From Calditrichota bacterium (GTDB lineage Bacteria > Calditrichota > Calditrichia > Calditrichales > J004), in NCBI GenBank assembly GCA_013112635.1, contig JABFGF010000001.1, positions 620,001 through 684,000 of the forward strand: a stretch of DNA of 64,000 nucleotides. Direction: 5' to 3'. Shown here piece by piece: positions 57,679 through 64,000 of the stretch (its first letter is position 1; each line of letters begins with the position of its first letter). The notes below the pieces were generated by a model. The model saw only the letters and a program-made list of their open reading frames with translations, was not told the DNA's origin and did not search any database. Both the position numbers and the translations under genes were made by a program.

Positions 57679-58503
57679 TTATTTATGTGAAAACCATTCG
57701 GCATACAACTCCGGTCTGCGGTCCCTTAAAAAAAGTTTGTGAGCATTGGAGTCTTTTATTTCATCCAGGTTAATATCCGCATATAAAATTTCTTCTGTCC
57801 CCATTCCTGCCCTGGCAATCACTTCTCCTGCCGGATTGCATACAAATGACTCTCCTGCGAAAGTAAGTTTTTCCTCTTTACCAACCCTGTTGCACAAAGC
57901 AGTAAAATAACCATTTTGAAAAGCTGCCACGCGCATTTCTGCTTCGTACAAACCATCCGGCCATTCTCCAATGGAACCGGCCTGTGGTATAAAAACAATC
58001 TCAGCACCATTTAAGGCCAGGGCGCGCATATATTCAGGATAATGGCGATCGTAACAAATGGCAACACCAATTTTGCCGTAGGCTGTATTATAAACTGGCG
58101 CTCCAAATTCACCTGGTGCGTAATACCCTCTTTCATGAAAATATTCATAATCTGTTATGTGCACCATTTGGGTTTTGCCAAGAATTTTTCCATCTGTATC
58201 AATTACGGGTGATGTATCAAAGGTTTTATTACCTGCTTTTTCAAAAATATTTAAAACAATAACTATTTTAAGTGTCCGGGCCAACTCCTGGAAGCGCCTT
58301 ACAGTTTCACCATCTACCGGTTCTGATAAGGCCAATGTCTCGGAGGACGCTTTTAGTTGAGGATAGAAACGTTCGAAAGCTAACTCTGCAAAGGCAACAA
58401 TTTCAGCGCCATTTTTGGCAGCTTCTTCCACAGCTTGAATTCCTTTTTTTCGATTTACCTCTCTGTTTTCCGTTGCTTTTTGTTGAACTAAAGCGATCTT
58501 CAT
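57679..58503 (-). CDS. Carbon-nitrogen hydrolase (N-carbamoylputrescine amidase/beta-ureidopropionase-like)
   Basis: A 274-residue nitrilase-superfamily amidase. The Glu-Lys-Cys triad is Glu40 (VAFAELAFERFYP), Lys110 (ILGKTQMVHI) and Cys150 (GVAICYDRHYPEYMRALAL). The YDRHYPE pattern and the short length favour N-carbamoylputrescine amidase or a beta-ureidopropionase over a true nitrilase, unlike the gene at 50297. AGGAAAA precedes the ATG. The GNAT gene follows after 11 bases; a link to polyamine metabolism is only suggestive. Confidence 0.9.
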   Translation of the reverse strand: MKIALVQQKATENREVNRKKGIQAVEEAAKNGAEIVAFAELAFERFYPQLKASSETLALSEPVDGETVRRFQELARTLKIVIVLNIFEKAGNKTFDTSPVIDTDGKILGKTQMVHITDYEYFHERGYYAPGEFGAPVYNTAYGKIGVAICYDRHYPEYMRALALNGAEIVFIPQAGSIGEWPDGLYEAEMRVAAFQNGYFTALCNRVGKEEKLTFAGESFVCNPAGEVIARAGMGTEEILYADINLDEIKDSNAHKLFLRDRRPELYAEWFSHK

Positions 58504-58568
58504 ATTTTTCCTATAAATTAATTTCTGGTTTCAGTTTTTCTAAAATCAATTTTTTACACTCGGTTTTA

Positions 58569-59207
58569 TCAAAAACACAATTCGTCTAATGATTCAATAA
58601 CTGTCGCGCCTGCATCTAAAAGTTTTCCTTTTGTTTGGTGTCCTTGAGCAACTAAAATTGCTTTTACATTTATCGCTTTGGCAACTTCCAAATCATGAAC
58701 CGTATCTCCAATCAACAAAATATCTTCCTCATTCAAACCTGAACCTTTTATCCAATCTTGAGCAATATCTTCTTTGCCAAATGCATTATGATTGTCAAGC
58801 CCATTTATCGCAGAAAAATAATTAAAAATATGATTATCCGACAAAGCCTTAACTAAATAACTATGCTTAGAAGCTGATAAAACTGATTGTGAAATACCGG
58901 CCTTTGCTACCATTTTCAAAGAATTTTTTGCACTACTATGAAGCATACATTCATTTCTACGCGATTCATATGTATGAATAAACTGTGTTCCTACTTCTTT
59001 AAAAGTTGTTTTATTGAAGTTGAAACCAAGTTTTTCATAATAACTGATTACAGGAAAATCGAAAATGGATTTATAATGATCAAGCGTCATTTCAGGAAGG
59101 TTATGCTCTTTTAAAATTAAGTTCATAATATCTACGCATAGCCAGGCATCATCAAGCAAAGTGCCGTTCCAATCCCAAATAATGTGTTTAAACTTTGATA
59201 TATTCAT
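58569..59207 (-). CDS. HAD-family hydrolase (phosphoglycolate phosphatase-like)
   Basis: A 212-residue HAD phosphatase. Motif I is WDWNGTLLDD (nucleophile Asp11), motif II lies in SVLSASKHS, motif III is the lysine in FGKEDIAQDW, and motif IV is DILLIGDTVHDLEVA. The cap is small and helical, as in PGP and PpaX relatives. It lies 22 bases after a second HAD gene on the same strand, so both are probably in one transcript. The WNGT variant of motif I is common in Bacteroidetes relatives. Confidence 0.92.
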   Translation of the reverse strand: MNISKFKHIIWDWNGTLLDDAWLCVDIMNLILKEHNLPEMTLDHYKSIFDFPVISYYEKLGFNFNKTTFKEVGTQFIHTYESRRNECMLHSSAKNSLKMVAKAGISQSVLSASKHSYLVKALSDNHIFNYFSAINGLDNHNAFGKEDIAQDWIKGSGLNEEDILLIGDTVHDLEVAKAINVKAILVAQGHQTKGKLLDAGATVIESLDELCF

Positions 59208-59229
59208 GGGCTTAAAATTAACTCACTAA

Positions 59230-59922
59230 TTAAGCTCTCGCATTTAATATTGAAACAAGATTAATAAGATTCTTAATTTCGTATGTTGGAATAATTCCAT
59301 CCTGAGACACATTGTTTTCGGGATTAAACCAACATGTATCAATTCCATAATTCTGTCCGCCCAAAATATCTGAACCCAGATTATCGCCAATTATAAGTAC
59401 CTCTTTTTTATTTGGATTGCCGATTTTATCAAAAGTAAGATCAAATATTTTTTTATGTGGCTTTGCCGATCCAACTTCCTCAGAAATAACAATCTCATCA
59501 AAATATTTTGTAATAGATGATTTTGAGAATCTGGGTCTTTGCACAGATTTGAGCCCATTTGTTATCAACAGCAACTTGTACTCACCGGACAATTTTTCGA
59601 TAAGTGATTCTGCACCATCAATCAATTGGTCGCTCTGGCTCAAAAATTCAAGATACAACCTACTTGCTTTATTAGCATCAGCCTGAACATTTATTTCTTC
59701 AAAAAAAATATTAAATCTTTGTACCGGGATTACATTCTGCTCTATTTCTTTTTTTTCAAACTGTGCCCAGATTGCTTTATTTATATCATAATAAATTCTG
59801 TGATATTTATTCTTGAAAGGAATACCTAAAGAAGAGAATGTCTGTTCTATTGCGCTATCCTGCGCTGCATCAAAATTAAACAACGTGCCGTCAGCATCAA
59901 AAAAAAGCCAGCTATATTTCAT
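59230..59922 (-). CDS. YjjG-family HAD nucleotidase
   Basis: A 230-residue HAD phosphatase of the YjjG type, a 5'-nucleotidase that removes non-standard pyrimidine nucleotides. Motif I is FFDADGTLFNFDAAQ, the cap has IWAQFEKKEI and VQRFNIFFEE as in YjjG, motif II is LLLITNGLKSVQRPR, and motifs III/IV are KPHKKIFDLTFDKI and VLIIGDNLGSDILGGQN. AGAGG lies 8 bases before the ATG. It is followed by the phosphoglycolate-type HAD gene. Confidence 0.9.
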   Translation of the reverse strand: MKYSWLFFDADGTLFNFDAAQDSAIEQTFSSLGIPFKNKYHRIYYDINKAIWAQFEKKEIEQNVIPVQRFNIFFEEINVQADANKASRLYLEFLSQSDQLIDGAESLIEKLSGEYKLLLITNGLKSVQRPRFSKSSITKYFDEIVISEEVGSAKPHKKIFDLTFDKIGNPNKKEVLIIGDNLGSDILGGQNYGIDTCWFNPENNVSQDGIIPTYEIKNLINLVSILNARA

Positions 59923-60007
59923 TCTTAAACCTCTGAATTACAATATTTAACAATAAATTTTATTTTTTTTGCAAGGTTTTTATTACGCATCTGTCTGAAG
60001 TTATAAA

Positions 60008-60017
60008 TACCATGGTA
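60008..60017. promoter_or_regulatory. Perfect 10-bp palindrome upstream of the Spy-like gene
   Basis: TACCATGGTA lies 35 bases before the start codon and next to TTATAAAT, which could be part of a -10 region. It may be an operator; the evidence is only its symmetry and position. Confidence 0.25.
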
Positions 60018-60051
60018 ATAAAAACATTAACTTAATCTGAAAGGAAATATC

Positions 60052-60534
60052 ATGAAAGCATCAAAAATATATTTATCAATGATACTTGCAGTATTAGTTT
60101 TATCAGCAAGCTTAGTTGCCCAAAACCCTAATCGAATGAAACAACGCGGGGAAGCAAGAGAAGGCAGATCATTTAGAAAAGAAAAAATGATGAATTTACC
60201 AGGACTAACAGATGAACAAAAAGAGAAAATGAAGGAAATTAAGATCAGCGGAATGAAAGCGATGAAACCAATAAGAAATCAGCTTGGTGAAAAGTTAGCA
60301 AAATTACAAACACTTGAAACCGCCGAAAAACCAAATATGAGCGCAATCAATGAAACTATTGATGAGATATCATCTTTAAAAACGGCACAGGCTAAATTAC
60401 GCGCCGGCAACAAACAAAGAATACGTGCCCTGTTAAACGATGAGCAAAAATTATTTTTTGACGCAAAAGGCCATGGAAAAGGTGGAAAACATGGACGTGG
60501 AATGGGAAAACGCGGCCAATGTATGCAGCAATAA
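60052..60534 (+). CDS. Spy/CpxP-like periplasmic protein
   Basis: A 160-residue exported, strongly basic, helical protein. It has a signal peptide (about 1-24, ending SLVAQ), a middle LPGLTDEQKEKMKEIKISGM and a later LNDEQKLFFDAKG, the LTxxQ-type motifs of the Spy/CpxP family of periplasmic chaperones and metal-stress proteins. The C-terminus is a Gly/Lys/His-rich tail (HGKGGKHGRGMGKRGQCMQQ) that could bind metal. AAGGAAA precedes the ATG. No CpxRA-like regulators are near. Confidence 0.82.
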   Translation: MKASKIYLSMILAVLVLSASLVAQNPNRMKQRGEAREGRSFRKEKMMNLPGLTDEQKEKMKEIKISGMKAMKPIRNQLGEKLAKLQTLETAEKPNMSAINETIDEISSLKTAQAKLRAGNKQRIRALLNDEQKLFFDAKGHGKGGKHGRGMGKRGQCMQQ

Positions 60535-60565
60535 TTTTAGCTTACTTTAAAATTCCTGCCAATGA

Positions 60566-60598
60566 GGGATGGTTTAAACGCCATCCCTTTTCTTTTTT
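60566..60598 (+). terminator. Rho-independent terminator after the Spy-like gene
   Basis: GGGATGG (60566-60572) pairs with CCATCCC (60581-60587), 8-base loop, followed by a T-rich run. Its 3' part lies inside the end of the converging permease gene. Confidence 0.85.
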
Positions 60599-61938
60599 AC
60601 GTTTACCATCATTAAATAATAAATTGGAATTCCTACCAAAACAGTAACTATAGCTGTAATTGATTCAACAGGTCTATTTATAAAGGCTGCTACCATTATT
60701 AGAAAACTACTGATTAAAAAAAAGATTGGGATAACCGGATACCCCCAGGTTTTAACTGCGAATTCTTCGCCAATTTTCCGTTTACGCGCCAGAAATAAAC
60801 CAAATACGGCCAGCCATGGAAAAATATTCAGTGCAAAGCCTATATAAATTAGCAGTTGTTCAAAGGTCCCCACCAAGACCATGAAAACGGCTAAAAGCCC
60901 TTGAACTAAAATCGAATATCCCGGTACCTCATATTTTGGGCTTATGCGAGATGCAAAAGAAAAAAACATCTTATCAATGGCCATGGCATAATAAACGCGT
61001 GGACCAATAATTATAAATGCACTTAGCGAGGATAACAATGCAATACTTATAAGAAGCCCGAAAATATCTCCAACCCAGCTTCCAAAAGCATGAGTTGAAA
61101 CCTGTTCAACAATGGCAATACTATCTCTTATATCCTGAAAAGGGACTTCCTTTAAAATAAAAATATTTAGTAATAAATATAGTCCAATCACGATAAGAGT
61201 ACCGCTTATAAGCGAGCGTGGCAAAGTTTTCTTGGGATTAACTAATTCACCTGCAATATAAGTGCTTGCATTCCACCCACTATAAGAAAACATAACCAAC
61301 ATCATGGCCACACCAAATCCACCTTCTGCAACTGAAAATGACATACTGTCTGAAAATAACTCGATATTTCCGCCACCAAATAGAATCCCGGTTATTGACA
61401 ATCCAAGAATAATTAAAATTTTAAGGACTGTTAAGCTATTTTGAATAATTGAACCAAATTTTACTCCAAAATAATGGATGGCAGTAAATAAAATTACAAC
61501 CAGAATTCCAATTACTTTTAGGCTTTGTCCTGAAGTTAGAAAACCTTCAAACAAAACTAAATTGGATCCGGCTAAAAAGTAAGCTGCAAAGCTAATCGCG
61601 GCCCCGGCGATTGGTGCGGAGAACCCAACAAAAAAGCTTGTCCAGCCAGTTAAAAAGCCCACAACAGGGTGATATAGTTTTTTTAAGTACACATATTCGC
61701 CACCTTCTTCCGGCATACGCGTAGAAAGTTCTGAATAACTTAAAGCACCACTTAATGCAATAAGTCCGCCTAGCAGCCAACAGGTAACTATCCAGCTTGA
61801 ATTTGGCAAATAATTCGCCATAATGCCCGTTGTTGTAAATATTCCGGTACCTATCATATTAGCAACAACAATAGCAATTGCGGTTGTTAAGCTGATTTTT
61901 TTCTTAACCTGACTTGTCGGTTCCACGGGAGATGTCAT
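60574..61938 (-). CDS. APC family amino-acid permease
   Basis: A 454-residue transporter of the amino acid-polyamine-organocation superfamily with about twelve transmembrane helices. The first helix carries the substrate-binding NMIGTGIFTTTG break and the third region has RMPEEGGEYVYLKKLYHP, both typical of the LAT/serine-threonine exchanger-like branch. It begins 6 bases after the methyltransferase gene, and ggt lies before that, so uptake of amino acids freed by gamma-glutamyltranspeptidase is a plausible job. Confidence 0.92.
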   Translation of the reverse strand: MTSPVEPTSQVKKKISLTTAIAIVVANMIGTGIFTTTGIMANYLPNSSWIVTCWLLGGLIALSGALSYSELSTRMPEEGGEYVYLKKLYHPVVGFLTGWTSFFVGFSAPIAGAAISFAAYFLAGSNLVLFEGFLTSGQSLKVIGILVVILFTAIHYFGVKFGSIIQNSLTVLKILIILGLSITGILFGGGNIELFSDSMSFSVAEGGFGVAMMLVMFSYSGWNASTYIAGELVNPKKTLPRSLISGTLIVIGLYLLLNIFILKEVPFQDIRDSIAIVEQVSTHAFGSWVGDIFGLLISIALLSSLSAFIIIGPRVYYAMAIDKMFFSFASRISPKYEVPGYSILVQGLLAVFMVLVGTFEQLLIYIGFALNIFPWLAVFGLFLARKRKIGEEFAVKTWGYPVIPIFFLISSFLIMVAAFINRPVESITAIVTVLVGIPIYYLMMVNVKKKRDGV

Positions 61939-61944
61939 TTAAAC

Positions 61945-62565
61945 TTACTTCTTTTTTAAGATGAAAAAATACTGCTTTTCCAGGAATTTGTATTCTTTTT
62001 CAATAATTAAACCATTGCCTTTGAGTGATTCCAAAACATCTTCTTTAGTAATATTGTGGCCAAATGGTCCGGACGATGATTCCTTCTTATAATCAATAAT
62101 TGCAATCCGCCCATCCTTTTTAATTTTTCCGGCTAATTTCTTTATATACTGATTTTTATTATCAAAATGATGAAAAGTATTTCTGATAAAAATCAGATCC
62201 AGGGAGTTTTCTTCAAAATTTGAATCATCCGTTTTTGCCAGAATTGTCTGGATATTTGAAATCCCTTTTTCTTTTGCATCCAGTTCAATACTTTTTAAGA
62301 ACTCCTGATTGATATCGGCTGCAAAAACTTTTCCTTCACTACCGGTTTCTTCAGCAAACCGAAAGGTATAATAGCCCCCACCAGATCCTAAATCTCCGAT
62401 GAAATCACCTTTTTGAATATCCAGTGTTTTTATGACTTCATCCGGTTTCCATTCAGGCGCTCTTGCAAGTTTATTAAAATGTTTAGCGCGGTCCATTTGT
62501 GAACCACAGAAAACAAAAACTACAAAAAACAATGGAAACATAATAAAGGTTAATGTTCTCTTCAT
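61945..62565 (-). CDS. Exported class I SAM-dependent methyltransferase-like lipoprotein
   Basis: A 206-residue protein with a clear membrane-export N-terminus, MKRTLTFIMFPLFFVVFVFC, where Cys20 followed by GSQ forms a lipobox. The rest is a Rossmann-fold methyltransferase: motif I IGDLGSGGGYYTFRFAE (about 57-73), an acidic VFAADIN, and the post-motif LDLIFIRNTFHHFDN. SAM is not known in the periplasm, so the exported location is odd. A very strong ribosome site (GAGGAGGTG) precedes the ATG. It lies between ggt and the permease in one operon. The substrate is unknown. Confidence 0.85.
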   Translation of the reverse strand: MKRTLTFIMFPLFFVVFVFCGSQMDRAKHFNKLARAPEWKPDEVIKTLDIQKGDFIGDLGSGGGYYTFRFAEETGSEGKVFAADINQEFLKSIELDAKEKGISNIQTILAKTDDSNFEENSLDLIFIRNTFHHFDNKNQYIKKLAGKIKKDGRIAIIDYKKESSSGPFGHNITKEDVLESLKGNGLIIEKEYKFLEKQYFFILKKK

Positions 62566-62608
62566 TGCACCTCCTCTATGGATAAAAGATTTTTTTTAGA
62601 TTTGATTA

Positions 62609-64000
62609 TCAATAGCCTGCGGCGCCACCATCCGGGCTACGTGTATCAGCCGCACCGGATATAATTCCGGATTCATAATCAACATAAATGCCCATTGCCC
62701 TGCCCAATGTAACTCCCTTTTCATACAATATATGGCCCATACTTTCATACAATCTTTTTGTATCCGGCGAGAGTTGCCACTCTTCATAATAAGTTTTATC
62801 CGGAAGCCATTGATGATGAATTCGCCCCGCTTCAATTGCCTGCCCAATATTCATTTCATGATCAATTACATTCAGAATAACCTGCAATGTTGTATTAATT
62901 ATGGTTCGTCCTCCAGGGCTACCAATAACAAGAACAGGTTTACCGTCTTTGGCAACTATTGTTGGCGACATACTGGAAAGCATTCGTTTTTCCGGCTCGA
63001 TTATATTTGCCTTTGTTCCAATGCGACCTTTTCTGTTTGTTAATCCGGGGATTGCATTAAAATCGCCCATTTCGTTATTAAGGAAAAATCCCAGACCTTC
63101 TGCTACTATTTTACTGCCCCACCACTGCTCTATTGTGTAGGTCAAAGAAACCGCATTTCCTTCAGAATCAACAACTGAAAAATGGGTAGTATTGTGTTTG
63201 TCAAAAGTCTGGTTAAACTTAGAAGAGTCACTTTCAGAAGCCTTAAAAAAATCAATCCCTGAACGAAGTGTTTTAGCATGTTCTTTGGAAATCAGTTTCT
63301 GAACAGGCATATTCTTATTAAAATCCGGATCACCCAGATATTGTGCCCGGTCAGCAAACGCCCTGCGCATTGCTTCTGTTAGTAAGTGCAAATAAAGTGC
63401 GGAGTTGTGTCCCATCCCTTTGAGATTATAACCTTCAAGAATATTTAGCATTTCAAGAATCGCCACTCCACCGGAAGCAGGTGGTGGCATAGACCAAACA
63501 TCGAAACCTCTATAATTACCACGAACTGGCTTTCGCTCTACAGCTTGGTACTTTGCAAGATCTTCTTCTGTGATTATTCCACCGTTTTCTCTCATAAATT
63601 TGGCCAGTAGTTTTGCTGTTTCACCTTTGTAAAAACCATCGTGACCGTGTTGCTGGATTCTTTTAAGAGTTTTGGCAAGATCAGGTTGTGGCCAAAGTTC
63701 TCCGGGCTGATATAGTTCACCTTTATTGTTTATAAATTTTCTTTTAGTTGAAGCAAATTTTGCTAATTTTTCCGAATAATCTCTTGTAACATCGTTATAC
63801 AAATACCATGTAAATGGGAAACCCTCCTCTGCAAGTTTAATTGCCGGTTCAACCAAATCGGCCCAATCAAGCTTGCCATATTTTTTATGCGCCTTGTAAA
63901 GCCCTGCTACGGTTCCAGGAACTCCAACAGCAATTAGACTATCATGATTGGAATTATTTAAAACTTTGCCATCTTTGTTCAGATACATTTCTTTTGTTGC
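62609..64000 (-). CDS. ggt: Gamma-glutamyltranspeptidase (5' end outside window)
   Basis: C-terminal 463 residues of gamma-glutamyltranspeptidase, a periplasmic enzyme that splits glutathione and other gamma-glutamyl compounds. The reading frame is open through base 64000, so the signal peptide and first part are cut off. The autoprocessing site is HNTTHFSVVDSEGNAVSLTY, whose second Thr becomes the N-terminal nucleophile of the small subunit; NNEMGDFN and SSMSPTIV, then GSPGGRTIINTTLQVILN, are the usual substrate and oxyanion motifs. All visible motifs look intact. The downstream methyltransferase starts 43 bases after its stop. Confidence 0.95.
   Translation of the reverse strand, partial: ATKEMYLNKDGKVLNNSNHDSLIAVGVPGTVAGLYKAHKKYGKLDWADLVEPAIKLAEEGFPFTWYLYNDVTRDYSEKLAKFASTKRKFINNKGELYQPGELWPQPDLAKTLKRIQQHGHDGFYKGETAKLLAKFMRENGGIITEEDLAKYQAVERKPVRGNYRGFDVWSMPPPASGGVAILEMLNILEGYNLKGMGHNSALYLHLLTEAMRRAFADRAQYLGDPDFNKNMPVQKLISKEHAKTLRSGIDFFKASESDSSKFNQTFDKHNTTHFSVVDSEGNAVSLTYTIEQWWGSKIVAEGLGFFLNNEMGDFNAIPGLTNRKGRIGTKANIIEPEKRMLSSMSPTIVAKDGKPVLVIGSPGGRTIINTTLQVILNVIDHEMNIGQAIEAGRIHHQWLPDKTYYEEWQLSPDTKRLYESMGHILYEKGVTLGRAMGIYVDYESGIISGAADTRSPDGGAAGY

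Overview
The window is AT-rich, densely coded bacterial DNA that most resembles an uncultured FCB-group bacterium, probably Calditrichota, Ignavibacteria or a relative. The evidence is a type IX secretion (T9SS) sortase of the PorU type, C-terminal sorting domains with the NYPNPFNP signature, a lipoprotein carrying an early NIFDP motif, and large beta-propeller/Y_Y_Y sensors. The phylum call is an inference. No rRNA, tRNA, phage, IS element or CRISPR array was seen. About 45 protein genes fill nearly all of the sequence; two run off the ends (miaB on the left, ggt on the right).

Layout. 1-2241: two overlapping tRNA-A37 methylthiotransferases (miaB, mtaB). 2451-10459: a TPR lipoprotein and a 2444-residue surface protein of three LRR/Ig-like modules, two with FN3 domains, ending in a T9SS sorting domain. 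10772-18055: MATE exporter, small exported protein, acyl-CoA dehydrogenase, a sensor protein lacking a kinase ATPase domain, a 7-bp microsatellite and an SDR. 18204-25724: enolase, ftsB, an outer-membrane barrel and PorU. 25814-28551: MoxR ATPase, rlmN, adk.

28636-38348 is a one-direction signalling island: propeller lipoprotein, membrane GAF-SpoIIE phosphatase, STAS antagonist, RsbW-like kinase, GAF-GAF-SpoIIE phosphatase, membrane GAF-SpoIIE phosphatase, then REC-GGDEF diguanylate cyclase. It has the parts of a partner-switching network with several inputs, but no sigma factor is next to it. 38396-48947: lipid A-type acyltransferase, periplasmic PPIase, a prephenate dehydratase/DAHP synthase fusion, ROK kinase, Nudix hydrolase, and the 2-oxoglutarate dehydrogenase E2 and E1 genes.

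48948-50296 holds little coding DNA but several degenerate interspersed repeats. 50297-54682: a nitrilase, an AraC regulator with a DUF4242/cyclase-like front half (with two 10-bp direct repeats 21 bp apart placed to control the nitrilase), small proteins and a VanZ-like protein. 54744-59922: YitT transporter-like protein, cyclic-nucleotide-gated K+ channel, GNAT, amidohydrolase and two HAD phosphatases. 60052-64000: Spy-like periplasmic protein and a ggt / exported methyltransferase / amino-acid permease operon. I found no wholly novel defence or mobile system; the most interesting items are the signalling island, the AraC-nitrilase pair, the enzyme fusion and the kinase-less sensor.
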